A DNA stretch of 64,000 nt from Himantopus leucocephalus. Taxonomy: Eukaryota > Chordata > Aves > Charadriiformes > Recurvirostridae. Within the stretch, counting starts at the first letter, position 1. Each line of letters opens with the position of its first letter. A program made the translations under genes and the position numbers. The DNA is taken from NCBI GenBank assembly GCA_003993805.1, contig RSEF01000004.1:4619771-4683770 (forward strand). Reading direction: 5' to 3'. Shown piece by piece: positions 34,471 through 47,763 of the stretch. Below the pieces are notes generated by a model. The model was not told where the DNA came from. It searched no databases and worked only from the letters and a program-made list of their open reading frames with translations.

Positions 34471-36589
34471 CGCACCCCAATAGCATTCACAGTTCAGTTA
34501 CGCAGGGTGACCTGTGTGCGTGGGGGCCAAGAGGAGGTCCCTGTCCTGAATCCCAGTACAGGACTTTGGTTAAAAAAGGAGGGAGACAAAAGGAAGCACT
34601 CTGGAATCACTCAGCCCTTCAAATTTGAAGGAAATGTGATACTGGATAAGCAAAATATCGTATAGGAGCCTTATCTCTGCTGGTTCTGCAAAAATTGTGA
34701 TTAGATTCTCTTCAACTTTGTCCATAGGTGGGGATTTGCTCAGATTCATTTAGTCCTCTCTGTTGCTTGCTGGATGGAGCAAGGAGCACGGCTCACCTGT
34801 CTATAGATGCCAGGGGGTTTATGGCCCCACGGCACCGTGCGAAGCAGGCAAAGCAAATGAAGCAAATGTTATGGCTCGATTTGCTAAGAAATCAGATTCA
34901 CACTAAAAAGTAGTAAAACTACTATGATTTTTTTTTTTACTGGTTCTCTTAACAGAAAGCAGTTACTACAGTAAACTCTGTTTCTGGTGAGTGATAGATT
35001 TAGTGGGAGAATAACACGTCCGCTGATAAGATGTTGAGGAAAGGGGCATGGTTTATTTTGTTAACTGGTGCTTCTGAAAACGCCAACCTTTTTCTCTCTG
35101 CAGTCAGGAGTTTATAGACAGATCCCCACCAAAAACCAAACGTTGATCCAGCACAGCGCTCACTGCACCAGGGACAGAGCCAAGGCCGCCCGCAATTCCA
35201 GGGCAGCAACACGCCTCTGTCCCGGGGTTCCTGCGCTGCGACACCCACCAAAGCATTTCACACAACAGGATTCAGGGAATACTTCACATAGCATAATTAA
35301 TAACAACTGTTTTAATTAACCCGTGTCAAACAACACAGAGCAAAGCAACGCAATACCAACACGCTAATGCTGGTGCAGATTTTTTTGAGGTTTGCTCAAG
35401 CGGGTTGTCATCAACAGCTCTGCCCTGGCAGGGAGTTCGAGGAGAAGGAGGGTAACTGGAATGTTTATGCAGAGACACATGAGCTTGCAACTATTAAACA
35501 TAAACCTCACAAAGAGCTTACTAGAAGGGGCAACAGAGGTTCAAACCAGAATTAGCCCTTGTTACCAGCTGAGAGCAGCTCTTCAATGGTTCCTCTGTGC
35601 CTACCGAACGTCTGCCTTCAGCCCTTCTCTAAATATATTCCACAACGTCTCGAGAGGAGTATTATGAAGGAAAAAAAGACCTTCAGTACTTGTACTCTTT
35701 TCTTGTGGAAGGGCTGCTACCACCTCCACCCCCCCTTCTTAGTTCGGCTCCACAAAGTGGGTCTGCAGAGGGGTTTTGCATAGCAAAGCTTCTTATGAAG
35801 TTGATGCCGGAGCGCAGCAGGCACACCCCTGGCCATCACTTGGCAGCAAGAGAAAATAAGGTGCCTTCAGGTTTTTGAAGGCTTCTTTTAAGCAGGTGGG
35901 CTCATCCAATGAGAGGTGGGTGGGCTCCTCGAGAGGAGATTTTGTAGGAGGTTATAATGGCAGAGAGATAAAATTTAAATACCCCATTTCAATTTAATTA
36001 ATTGACTTGCAGTTATCCAGCGTAATTCATCCGCAGTTCAGCCAGGGTGGGACAGAGCGTACATCGGCCCGCCAGACACAGTCACAGGTGGCCTCCGGAG
36101 TGCCCACACAGGCCCCAGTCAGCCCCAGTGACTGAACTGGGACCCAGTCCTGTCAGAATACAAACTTGGGGAAATGTGAAAGGGTCCCGATCCTCGTCGT
36201 GGCTCCTTGCCAGCACACGGTTTGAACACCACAGGCCGTTCAAAAGGGGTGTGCGTGGTCGGGTCAGGTCCCACAGCCCATCTCCGACCTCTGGCGATGC
36301 ACCAAGTTGCTCCATGGGCACGGATGAACGAGCCACGCCAGGGGCTGCCACATGTGAAGATGATATCTGGAAGGTACCGTTGATCTAGAAGAGGTGTTAT
36401 AGTGCGAAAAGACCTCGTCGCGTTGCACACCGTTGCCCCAGTCCCCCCCCAAGTCCTTGGATCATGGCTGCATCTATCAGGCTCCAGCTGTACATTGTTT
36501 TTTTCCAGCAGAAGCTCAATAGTTTGTGTTCCCTTCAAGGTGAGCTCTTCCTTCCATTTTAATTTGACCGTGTCGGCATGTTTTTGTGC

Positions 36590-36740
36590 TCACATTCAAG
36601 TGAAGCTAATTTTACATGGCAATACGCCAGTTCAGGAAACCAATACGCAAATTCATAATTATTCATGCATAATTCAGGAATTATTTGCATACAGTAAACA
36701 GGCCATCATCCTGATGAAGTGTCAAATGATATAAAGTGCT
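36590..36740. promoter_or_regulatory. Candidate POU/FOX regulatory island
   Basis: Within 40 bp there are ATTCATGCATAATT (36661-36674, palindromic POU-type site), a perfect octamer ATTTGCAT (36683-36690) and GTAAACA (36694-36700, forkhead core). No repeat or open frame explains the block. Confidence 0.3.
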
Positions 36741-39700
36741 AATGAAAGAAAGGAGAATAGACAAGAAGAGATCATGAGACCAAGAGAGAGAGAGAAAATG
36801 GGAGTGGAAATATATCCTCTAATGAACTTTGGAAAGTCTCTGCAGGCTCTTGTGCATGACAAGAGACACCCAAAAAACCCTTTAAGCACAGCCCCATGAG
36901 CCATCCCTTCTCCCACATTTACGTCCAGCACAGTACAAATATTCCCAGCGAGCAAAGATACATTTTCAGTCCGGCCCAGGGTTTATCTGGGTATAAATCA
37001 GATCTTTCCAATCAGACCAGAAATTATTTCTTCCAAGACCTAGTAATTCAAAAGACCCATCGCTGTCAGAGGTGAAGTGTTTCATTATTAAAGGGTTCCT
37101 CAGCTGTCTCCAGAGGGTCCCTACACTCTTATTATGTATTATGTATGGTGAGATTATTTTAATCATTTCACTGGAAGAGCAAACATTTCCCAGACGCACT
37201 CAAGTCTCTCTTTTCCTCTTATCCTGGGGTCTACGAGTGAGACTGAGTCCCCACCTCCAGCAACTGCGAAAATACTCTGTATTACTAAGCGTGCTTGTTA
37301 GCAACATGTTATTCACTGAGGAAGAAAGGGAGAAATGGATTCACACTCCGGCATTGGATTCATTCACATTGTTTTACAGTGAGTGTTACATCCAGCGGAG
37401 AAACCCAGCTCTTACTGAAAGCGTGCTGTTCGCAAGTAAAAACAACCAAAGCTTTTCGCTGACAGTAAATTCTTCCTTTTAAGCTATGAAGACTTCATTA
37501 TTATTACCTTGAGCTTTAAAATGCAAATATTTCAGAAAAAGGCTTTTAGCTTTCAAGATTCAGCATAGATGTGCCTTGGTTTTAATGTGGTTTTATGTAG
37601 ATTAATATTTCTATCAAACCGTAGGTCTAAGTAGTTTCAACATTCATCTTAACAAAAACCTCAGACAAAAATGTGGAAAATTGTTGTGAGAAGTCATTTT
37701 TCAATGTTTAATTTTAAAAACTTAATTTTTTAATCATACTTGCCAGTGAACAATTTGACAGAGCGAGGAGCAGTGCAAAAACAAATTAGAAAGCACAGTG
37801 CCTGTCCTGATTTACGGTGTATGACCCTCTTGCTCTGTGCACATTTTAATTGGCATAAAATTAAATAGAAGCGATACCATATTACACCTGGTAGTAACTC
37901 CTGCTAGACCGAACGAAGCCCACCCAGACTGCTTTAGGCTCATGGGGGCTATCGGTGTTTCTCGCACTTTTCGTGCATATGCGTTGTTGGGTGGTTTATC
38001 ATCGATTAGGTGTCATAAAAGACCTGACTTGGCTCTCTGCTTCCATTGAAGTGGAAATCAGTGGCATCTACCCAGACTTGCTATAGATTTATTATACTTC
38101 CACTGAACGGAAAACATACCTATTATTAACGGAGGGGCAGTCGACATCGTCACTAAGTACAGGTACCAAAACATTCATTATCTCTAAGCGTTTTGATTAT
38201 ATTACAGTTTGCTCGTTCCTGCTCTCACACCCAGAGCAGCAAGGCTGCATTCAGAGGACAAAAGGAGAGACGGGCTTCCTTTGTGTGCATTTTTGTTTGT
38301 TTGCTTGCTTTTTAAGCAGATAATATTGCCTCTCTGCAAACCCTATTTATAATCAAGGCTTCAGTCTTGCTTTCTTCTTGTTTTTTTGTTTGGTTTTTTT
38401 TTTTCCCTGTGAATGGACTGCCAGGGGGAGTCGAGATTGGGAGATAAATACATCGGCTGCGGTAACTCTTGAGAAGAGCTGCCGATTGGCGCGGTGCTCT
38501 CTTTCACGCTGCTGTATGCATGATAAAAAGGATCTTTTCCGGCGGAGGTGTTCTAGGAGAAAACGTTCTAAGCATGGTGCACAGCAGAGAGAGGAGGAGG
38601 GAGACAAAGTCTGGAAAAGAAGGCAGGAGCACTTTGTGCCGTAAGAAAAGATTTAAGCTCGTCAGAACGAGACAGGCGTTTTCAAAGTGCATAATTTCCA
38701 GAGAATTACACGGGATGTGGGTGGCTTCAAGGCTACACCTCCTGCTCTGCCACAGAGAGGTTTCAAGGCCAGAGTCTAATTTTATCCTGTGATATAACCA
38801 TCTGCACGACGGAGCTGCTGAGACACGCCTGAACGCCTGTTGCCCAAAGTGATTAGCGCCTCGCTTTCCTTGTTTCTCTGAAGCTGCAGACAGCTCGAGA
38901 ACGGGGTGATTTGGGATTGTTCTGTGACTTTTCGCACATCGGCCTCATGAAGTGCATGGGTGACATGGTCACAGCCACAAACACCACTCCGGGCAACCAC
39001 CGTTGCGGCTCTTAAGATGAGCTGAAGGTGGTGAAGGGGAAGGAACGAAAGCGGAAACTCCTGCAGCAGGCACAAGCTACGGAAGATGCCTTTTTTGGGT
39101 TTTTTTCAGACATCCCACAGAAGCCTCAGCTTGAAATTTAACCACTTCAGTGCAGGAAACAGAAGCGCGAGGCAGGGAGATGACATTAGCAGTGACACTG
39201 TGCTCATGAATTCTAGAGTTAGTCCCAAATGAGTTTGAAATTGCCCTGGGAGAAGCATTGGGCTGAAATCAGATTTCAAGCAAGCTTCACCAAAAAAAAA
39301 AAACCAAACAAAAAAACCCCACAGAAAAAGCAGATTACATGCCAACAAGACAGACCTTGAGGAAGCTGACAAGGATGAACACTTGTTGATGTCTGCTCCT
39401 CACAGGGGAAAGGAGTGTTGGACAGGACGGCAGGGCTGGATGGTTGTGACCATCAGGATTCCTGGGATGGGATCCCTGAGATCAGGGCAGGTGGAGATCT
39501 TCACGTAAGCCATTCCTGCCTTGGAGCAAGCACAGGACAAAACGACTTCCTGCATTCCCTGCCAGCCCTGCTATTCAATCATTTCTTAATATCCACAAAT
39601 TCCCTCTAATTTCTCTGTTGGCATCTGCAGTGCAGCCCAAAGAGACACAAGGACCACTGCAAAAGAAACTCTGGCAACGGTTTTTGGTGCTTTGTCTGGT

Positions 39701-40910
39701 TCTCTGGAGTACCTCATGAGATAAATCATGTTATTGTTAGCGTGGTTTCTAACAATGCACTGACAATTCCTTGGGAGATATTGGTCCTGTCAGCCCTCAG
39801 AATTTAAAAAAAAAAAAAAAAAAACCTCCAAAAAAACCCCCACAAAACCATCTTGATTCTGGGAGACTTACTGAACACCAGTAGAGAGATCAGCAAGGGG
39901 CTTGTGTTCACACACGTTATGGATAGACCTAACTGAAAAGAAACAATCAATAATCCCCTTTACTCACATAAAAATGACTATCAGCACACGAGCTAGGGGA
40001 GTTGCGTGGAGCAATTAGAAAAGAAAAAAAGAAAAAGAGAAAAAACTTCTCCCTTTGTTCCTTTTCCTGTGACAGAGACCCATGTCAGAGACAAACACAA
40101 TTTTTTTTTTCTTTTTTTTTACAAAAATAAAGCAGGGCTGTGCAGAAAATACCGGAGAGCCAAACACACCCCTGCAGCCCAGGGCCGCTGCTCTGCGCTT
40201 GCCACACAGAAACCAGCAGGTTTTGCTGTCACGTTCCAGGGCTGGCTCAAAAGATGGTTAAAAGGAAAGGCAAATTACAGCAGAATGGTCCCCTCCCAGT
40301 GGAACGCGGCCCCTTGGGGGCGAGCACCCTCGGGGGGATCTGCCCTGAGCACCCAGCGCCGCCTGTCCAGCCCAGTGCTCCCAGTCCCCAGACACACATG
40401 TGGTTTTTTCGCATCTTCAAGCCCTTTCCCTCCTCTGCGCTTACCTGTAGCCTTATTAAAGAAATCTCCTAATGACAAGCTCAGAGACAGATTTTTCCTC
40501 GCCGACGTGGGATCACTGCCAATTCCACCCACCAAAAGTATTGACCGCTGCTGGGATGGGGTCACGCCTGGAGCCGCGAGACAACAGAGCGCTGCAAATT
40601 GTAAAAGACAAATGAAGTCTCCATTGACAGGTCTGAGCACTAGCACAAAGAGAGCTTTTCCTCCCAGCACAAGGCTTTGTAAGACTTCGCTAGATTGAAG
40701 AGCAGAACACATGGCGACAGCAACCTTTGGGCAAAGGAAGAGCCAAGGATGAAGCTGTCGCATCCATAAGGGCCGGAGGAAGTACAGGATGATGCTGTGG
40801 GAGCAGCGATGGTGCTGAGGGCTGTACGGTCACCCCTCGCTTCTCTAGCACAGACAACAGAGATCATCTTAGTATTTTTTGGCTGTAACCGAGCTGCCAC
40901 CAGCCACCAG

Positions 40911-40941
40911 CCCCCCCCCCCCCCCCCCCCCCCCCCCCGCN
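40911..40941. repeat. Poly(C) run of 28 ending near an N
   Basis: C run at 40911-40938, then gc and N at 40941. A homopolymer where assembly was patched; its length is unreliable. Confidence 0.85.
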
Positions 40942-42058
40942 GCACAAACACTAAAGCACCTGGCAACTGTAAAACATAAATTCTCCTCTGAAACACTCTG
41001 TTAAAGCAAAAACTTCACTATCTTGCCCACACAGCCCACGTTTATTTTGCTTTGTACCTCACCCTGTATTTAGCTGTATTAAAATCAGCTTATTCTACAC
41101 CAGTCCAGCGCTGACTATAAATTATGCTGCTGAAGATTATAAATTCTCCATGTTGTTATTTTCAAAGTAGTAAAGATTCGTAAGGTGGGAGTCTCGCCTG
41201 TAATCCTTTTACCTTAATCAACCAAGCTTGTAAACGTATTATAAAGAGAACAATCAGAAAACCAGAATCAAATTTGTCTGACAAGGTTATCTTGCCCTCC
41301 TTTAATATTTTTCTGGTTATGAAGTAGGATTTAAAATAAAGATGCCTCCAAGGTACCTACACCCCTAGCAGATGGCAGAAGTGGCAAGGCAGGAGCAGTA
41401 ATTGAAAAATCAATAGCAGTCTCATCTTTTACTGCCTCCTACACCAGCGCTGACAAGAAAAAGAGGGGTGTCTGTGTGCTGATGCTGAGGGTACCCATTT
41501 TCCAGTTTGATGCCCACGGCCTCTGCGGAGGATGGCCGCATTCCGCCGCAGTTGTATTGGAAATCTCCAAACTGCTCAGCTGTTTCCAGGACCAAAGCCA
41601 GGGGAAGATATCTCACTTCACCCGCTAATAAGTCCCCAGTCGCTTTTCTTTAATGCCTTTGGAGCCGATTCAAGAGGATTGGCAGGGGAAGGGCACTTAT
41701 GCTGGGACTGTGCCTTTTGCATCCCCCTGATAAGTGACCAGGCTCAGCCCAGAACCTCCCCAACGCTACGGTGTGTGCGTGTAGAAAAACTGCGGTCCAA
41801 GAAACGCTCCATGTGCATATAGGTTAGACCAGCTTTAATTACATATTTCATGCTATTTCTCTCCCCCCAGATTTCCAGTTTTGCGCAGGACCAGCAGGAC
41901 ACGCTGCAGGGCTGGCTCATGATCCAGGCATTAGAAGGAGCTGCATTTGTAAACTGTAAGGATAAAGTCAGACCCGCATCCTCTGGGCCACCTTCCTAAA
42001 CTATCAAATCCTTAGCTGCAACATGGAAAGCTAAGGAAGGAGTAGCGCTTTGCCAAGC

Positions 42059-42115
42059 TGTTATGGTTTGAAAGACCCATAACAATTTGTTGTCATTTAG
42101 ACAATCATTCTATCA
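42059..42115 (-). mobile_element. LTR end, reversed, left of gap
   Basis: Starts TGTTATGGTTTGAAAGACCC and aligns with the reverse complement of the last 57 bp of the LTRs at 10791 and 23128. Its poly(A) signal position reads TTTGTT on this strand (AACAAA in sense), so the signal is mutated. Confidence 0.85.
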
Positions 42116-43115
42116 NNNNNNNNNNNNNNNNNNNNNNNNNNNNNNNNNNNNNNNNNNNNNNNNNNNNNNNNNNNNNNNNNNNNNNNNNNNNNNNNNNNNN
42201 NNNNNNNNNNNNNNNNNNNNNNNNNNNNNNNNNNNNNNNNNNNNNNNNNNNNNNNNNNNNNNNNNNNNNNNNNNNNNNNNNNNNNNNNNNNNNNNNNNNN
42301 NNNNNNNNNNNNNNNNNNNNNNNNNNNNNNNNNNNNNNNNNNNNNNNNNNNNNNNNNNNNNNNNNNNNNNNNNNNNNNNNNNNNNNNNNNNNNNNNNNNN
42401 NNNNNNNNNNNNNNNNNNNNNNNNNNNNNNNNNNNNNNNNNNNNNNNNNNNNNNNNNNNNNNNNNNNNNNNNNNNNNNNNNNNNNNNNNNNNNNNNNNNN
42501 NNNNNNNNNNNNNNNNNNNNNNNNNNNNNNNNNNNNNNNNNNNNNNNNNNNNNNNNNNNNNNNNNNNNNNNNNNNNNNNNNNNNNNNNNNNNNNNNNNNN
42601 NNNNNNNNNNNNNNNNNNNNNNNNNNNNNNNNNNNNNNNNNNNNNNNNNNNNNNNNNNNNNNNNNNNNNNNNNNNNNNNNNNNNNNNNNNNNNNNNNNNN
42701 NNNNNNNNNNNNNNNNNNNNNNNNNNNNNNNNNNNNNNNNNNNNNNNNNNNNNNNNNNNNNNNNNNNNNNNNNNNNNNNNNNNNNNNNNNNNNNNNNNNN
42801 NNNNNNNNNNNNNNNNNNNNNNNNNNNNNNNNNNNNNNNNNNNNNNNNNNNNNNNNNNNNNNNNNNNNNNNNNNNNNNNNNNNNNNNNNNNNNNNNNNNN
42901 NNNNNNNNNNNNNNNNNNNNNNNNNNNNNNNNNNNNNNNNNNNNNNNNNNNNNNNNNNNNNNNNNNNNNNNNNNNNNNNNNNNNNNNNNNNNNNNNNNNN
43001 NNNNNNNNNNNNNNNNNNNNNNNNNNNNNNNNNNNNNNNNNNNNNNNNNNNNNNNNNNNNNNNNNNNNNNNNNNNNNNNNNNNNNNNNNNNNNNNNNNNN
43101 NNNNNNNNNNNNNNN
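42116..43115. other. Assembly gap, exactly 1000 N
   Basis: Round-number gap of unknown true length lying between two LTR ends in opposite orientation. Confidence 0.99.
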
Positions 43116-43326
43116 GGTATTCTATACTGGTATCGGGATCAATACTGGCTCTTTAGTGTTATTAGTGTTAACTATCTAGTCTTATTCTATTGAATCTGTT
43201 TATATTCCAACCCTCAGGTTTCCTTCTTTTTCCTAAATTCCCCTTCCCGGGTGGGGAGGGGTCATCGGGTGAGAGAATAATTGTCTAAACGACAACAAAT
43301 TGTTGTGGGTTTCTCAAACCATAACA
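43116..43326 (+). mobile_element. LTR 3' part, right of gap (copy 3)
   Basis: The last 211 bp of the same LTR family, from ggtattctatactggtatcg to CAAACCATAACA. The poly(A) signal is AACAAA instead of AATAAA. Flanking bases after it (ggcac) do not match those before the reversed LTR (caagc), so the pair is not the two outer ends of one insertion. Confidence 0.9.
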
Positions 43327-45546
43327 GGCACATATCCTCCCAGCAAAACTTTTAAACCATCTCTGCATTTCCCACAGGGCTTCCCCTCAGGGTTGTTCAA
43401 AGGAGAAATAGTCAGAAGCAGAAAGATGTATCAGAGCCCAGTGGCAACAATAAAACCATACTGGTCTGAAAATATTTCTTCTTAGCCTTGAAATGCCACA
43501 TGAACTTTTGTAGAAAAACTGGGCAGAGGAAAAGCTAACTTCTACATGCTGCTGGATTTTCATCAGTTTGCACAAATCGAGTTTAACTTCTTTTTTCAGC
43601 CCTTAAACTGTTAAAAACAAAACCGAAAAATATGCGCTCAGTCAAGTGATTTGCTGCGGTTAAAATATTTGCTGTTCTGCTCCAGCAAGCCTCCTACCTC
43701 CTTCCTTTTATTCATCTACTGAGCAGCGGAGGAAGCAAAAGCACGAGGTGGAAATAGGGTTAACTTAGGCGGAAACTTTCTCAAGTCTTGCAAGCCTTTT
43801 CTAGCCTGACCCCAAAATTCTTCAGCATTTCCAGAACCCCCAGGAGGCCCTTCCGAAAGAAAAACGTTCCAAGTTACAGCAACTGTGTGATGTACATCTC
43901 CCATTTCCAGCTAGAGATGTAGGCAGATGGGTCTAGTGTCACAAATATTGTTTTCTAACATTAGGCTATTTCCTACTGATAAAGTGTTCGTATAAGAAAA
44001 GATGCCAGGCTCAATGACACGGAAATTAGGTTAAAATGGTGGTGTTGGTACCAGTGAACATCCTCAGACTTTGGAGATTCTTTTCCCCCCACACCTATGT
44101 TGTATAAATTCATTGCTACAAAGCCACGTTTCCATTTCTAAATGGATATATGTTATTACATGATAAAACCTCTGGTTTAGGATATTAGCAGTAGCAAAGC
44201 GGTTCCAAACTGAACGCAGAAACTCAGTTCCGCGCTGGAAGGGATTGCTCTGACCGTCAGCACATCCGACAGCTACCCGCTCGCTGAGCCCATGTGTCCC
44301 ACTGCGCAAGACCGGCTTCATACACAAGAACAGAAAACACAACCCCCCAAATGCAGTAGAATATACACAAAGCCACGGAGCTGAAAGGCAATAATCATTT
44401 CAACATCAAATCGTTTCAGCATTTTAAATATGGCTGTAAAGGCACAAGTCTAGAAACCGAATGGGAGCAAATAAGGATGCGTTAACGTTTCTCTCCAGGA
44501 TTGCTAAAAAATGGAGAGGGTGAGAGTTTAACTGGATTCCTTAGTCACCTCTTTCCCCAGCGCATGGATGCTTCTCATCCCTCTGCCTCTGGCTTTTCAA
44601 TCTACTAAACTGCAGTTGTTCCAATTACTGGAAGTGAATAATTAAAAGATGGTGTTGACAGTCCTGCCCTATATATGAGTCAGTTAATTAATACCATTTC
44701 TTTGACCATTAAAAGTATTCACACCAAAATCCACGTGAAGGGAAAGCCCGTCTCTGCCTGAAGAGGAATCCAAAGGAAACCACTGCAGGAATGTTTGCTG
44801 GCCCCCGCACAGCGACACTGTAACGTGCCCCAAATACTGAAGGACAGGAAAAAAAAAATGGCAATACGCACCTGGAAATATTGTTATTGAAACTACAACT
44901 TTTCTAGAAACCTCAAAGATCTCTCTTACAACGAAACAGTCTTTCCATTAATTTTTTTTTTTAGGTAAATGAAGAAATAAGCTTTAAAGTAGCTGAAGCC
45001 AGTTCTGAGAATTACACATGTACTTTGACTTACTATCCATTATGTTGTCTCAAAGAATTTTTTTTTATAACTGGAGAGGGGGGGGAAGCCCTCAGACACC
45101 AGATAAAAGTTACAGCATCTTTTGGAAGCAATTGCACTGTAGACATCAAGATGTATCCGGCCTGATAAACGGAACAGAGATGCTTACAAAATAGTTACTA
45201 TCAAATATATTTAATTCTCTTAAATTGAGCTGACTGCTCAAGGAACAAGGAATAACCATAAACTGAAAAACATAAAGAAGTGAGAAACCAGGTTTGTAGC
45301 CAACCCCTCCTGCAGTACAGGTTCCCGTCTCTATAGCAATATGTGTAGGGCCATTTCTAAATCAGGGAAAAAAAAAATAAAATCCCCAAATCTTTAAATA
45401 TTAAGTTAAGCAGCTAAGGGCATGTGCTACATGTTTAACAAGAAGCACTGCAGTTTGCCATCCACCCACTCAGCATTTTTTCCCCTGTATAAATGAGGAA
45501 ATTGCTGCAGTAACATTTTAGGATGCATCATTTCAGGGAAAAAATT

Positions 45547-45653
45547 TGTATATATAAATATACATATGCATACTATATATGTGTTTGTATATATAGCATA
45601 TGTGTATATATATACACACTATATATATGCACCATATAGATACACATACACAC
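45547..45653. repeat. Imperfect TA/CA-rich microsatellite
   Basis: About 105 bp of interrupted (TA)n mixed with TATG and CACA units, with partial internal self-complementarity around catatgcata and tatgcaccata. Confidence 0.85.
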
Positions 45654-46276
45654 TTTTTTTTTTTAATATATGAGACAAATATATTACCCTGCATCGGACA
45701 CAGCCACTTCCCCTTCCCTCCCAGACACCTCCGTTAGGAAAGATTCAGCCTCTCCCATGATTTTTCAGACTACCAAAATGTATGTTCTTCAACAAAGCAA
45801 AGAGGTGGCAGCAGCTGGCTGACTGAGAAGCAATCATGTTGAGTAATGAGGTTCTCCATTACACACATTCTTCAAAAACCCACAATCCCGGTCCTTACAA
45901 GTATCATTTATTAAGGAGAAAAATATCTTGATAGTCCAAGTATGAAATTTTTGGAATTATTCCACAATAGCAAACAGTTAAAAAAACCCACACCGTTTCC
46001 TATCAGGTCCCCATCAGATATTTTAAAAATAATTTAAAAACCGTAACTTAGGTTAAATCCTAAGTCAGCTTCCAGAAACTTGCAGGAAAAGGGAGGGACA
46101 CAAGAAATGGACAAACCTAATCCTTGTAGTAGTCACTATTTTAATATTTAGAAGGGTTAATTTATTACAATTCTAAATTCAGATTCAGGTATATTTTGTA
46201 ACTTGTCTCAGAAACATTTCAAATCTATTCCTAAGTGTGTGTTTCTGACCATGAAAAGTAGTTTTACCCCACTTAC

Positions 46277-46322
46277 GGATGCCCTCCATCTTCTTGTGTG
46301 TATTCTTCAAGAGGGCTTTGCT
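46277..46322 (-). other. Exon-like segment, phase 0-1
   Basis: 46 nt on the - strand between acceptor cttacctcaattttag and a perfect donor gtaagt. In the frame kept from the two segments upstream on that strand it reads SKALLKNTHKKMEGI, a basic helix-like stretch. Another frame reads SPLEEYTQEDGGHP. No protein recognised. Confidence 0.25.
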
Positions 46323-47190
46323 CTAAAATTGAGGTAAGATTTCTAGCAAGAAATCACTTCCAAGAGTCAAGACATGCTGTTAATGACAAGCTACAGGTTA
46401 TAACATGGAAAAAAAGGAAAAATTCAGCTTTCGTCAGGCAAACTACTCATACATAAAAGGCATTAGGTAAAATAAGGTCTTAAAACACTTAGTAGGAGGT
46501 AAAACCAAAGTGATTTAATGAAGGTTTCCAACTTTTGATCTAAGCCCATGTACTCTGCTGACAACATACTAAGAAGAAATGCTTTTGAATTAACACCCAT
46601 TTATTCGGAGAACTGTGCTCATCTTCCCCAGGTGATTATATTTAATAAATCACCATAGAAATCCAAACGCACAGTCACAGCAGCCAGACTGACCCTACTG
46701 AAAATAATTGGTCTGAAGCAACAGTTATTTTTATTAGGTCAAACTGTGAACTACAAAGAATTTATTTCTAAACAACTTCTCCACAGCTGTTATGGTCTGT
46801 TGGCTGCACAATTTATTTTAGTAAAGTATGCCTAAACACATTTACACATCTGACTCATGCGATGCAAATATATTAAACAATTTAGTAATTAAAAGGAGGC
46901 TAAGATTGAGCGCCAGCCCCTAACAACTTCAGTATTTCCTGCACCGCAGACACAAACTGCAAAGGACATTAGCCATGTGTCCATTAAAGTATTCTGAAAA
47001 TACTCTTAAAATAAAAGTTTGTCGCCTTTTTCTTTCATTCTCCCATCATTTACATGGAATCTGTTAGTCATTTTGCATTCCCTGAACCTTATTGTCTTTC
47101 CCCACCAGAGTGGGTTTTTGCGGTCCCACACACCTACGCGATAGCAGGCATGGGGAGGCAAGAATAAAGCACATCCATCACTGCTCTTAC

Positions 47191-47216
47191 CCTGCGTTTC
47201 TGTAATGACTCAATTT
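47191..47216 (-). other. Possible microexon, phase 1-0
   Basis: 26 nt on the - strand after a long pyrimidine tract (ctttttctcttttaaag) and before gtaaga. The only frame open across it and both neighbours reads IESLQKRR. Exons this small are uncommon, so the call is weak. Confidence 0.22.
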
Positions 47217-47717
47217 CTTTAAAAGAGAAAAAGATTAACTTTTTATGAGGACAGGAATTCCCACCGCGTTGTCACCTCTGACGGATCCAGTCCATTAACC
47301 CACAATCCACAAAATTTCCAACGTGGGCAGTCTGATGTCTTCATTTGAAGGTCAGAGTCCTGTGGGGAAGACTCTGACCGAGAACGAGATTGAAAAGGTT
47401 TCGAGAAAGCTGCTGATGCTCCAAGTCCAGGTTGTCGGAAATCTCTGCGTGCAACCTGGGAGCCAACCATCAGCAGGAACACCTCTTCCAGGAGAGGACT
47501 TGGAGCTGTGGCACCACTCTGCGCACAGCCAACTCACTGCCGCTGGCTGGATTCCTTTAAGGAGTCACAAAAAAACATGATACTTCCATAGATTCAATCA
47601 ACTTAATTATTTGCCATCACCTTGTCTTCAGCATGTTAGATAGGACTGTTTATGAAATAGTAACTTGAACCTAAAGCTCAGCTTGCCTTCACACACAAAG
47701 GCATGTGAAAGGCTTAC

Positions 47718-47763
47718 GTAGCAAAAAGTGCAGTTTCAAATTTATCACTAACTTCAGCACTTC
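47718..47763 (-). other. Exon-like segment, phase 0-1
   Basis: 46 nt on the - strand following a T-rich tract and ggag, with donor CTAC|gtaagc. The frame that joins to 47191-47216 reads EVLKLVINLKLHFLL. A different frame (SAEVSDKFETALFA) also looks coding but stops when joined to the next segment. Confidence 0.22.

Larger units (their letters stand above)
32219..42058. other. Unique region, no recognised gene
   Basis: No transposon recognised. It contains candidate regulatory islands (32990-33110, 36590-36740), an AT-rich inverted-repeat block (34310-34470), an A run near 39807-39826 and a C run ending in an N (40911-40941). Long open frames, for example at 33313-33996 and 40006-40698, have random-looking composition and no recognisable domain. 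Confidence 0.45.

Noticed and set aside
39406..39504. + strand 99-nt open segment with good splice sites
   Set aside because: No neighbour exon or homologue. It shows how often such segments arise by chance here.
40006..40698. 230-codon + strand open frame
   Set aside because: Starts in an A-rich low-complexity run, has no domain and no conserved pattern.
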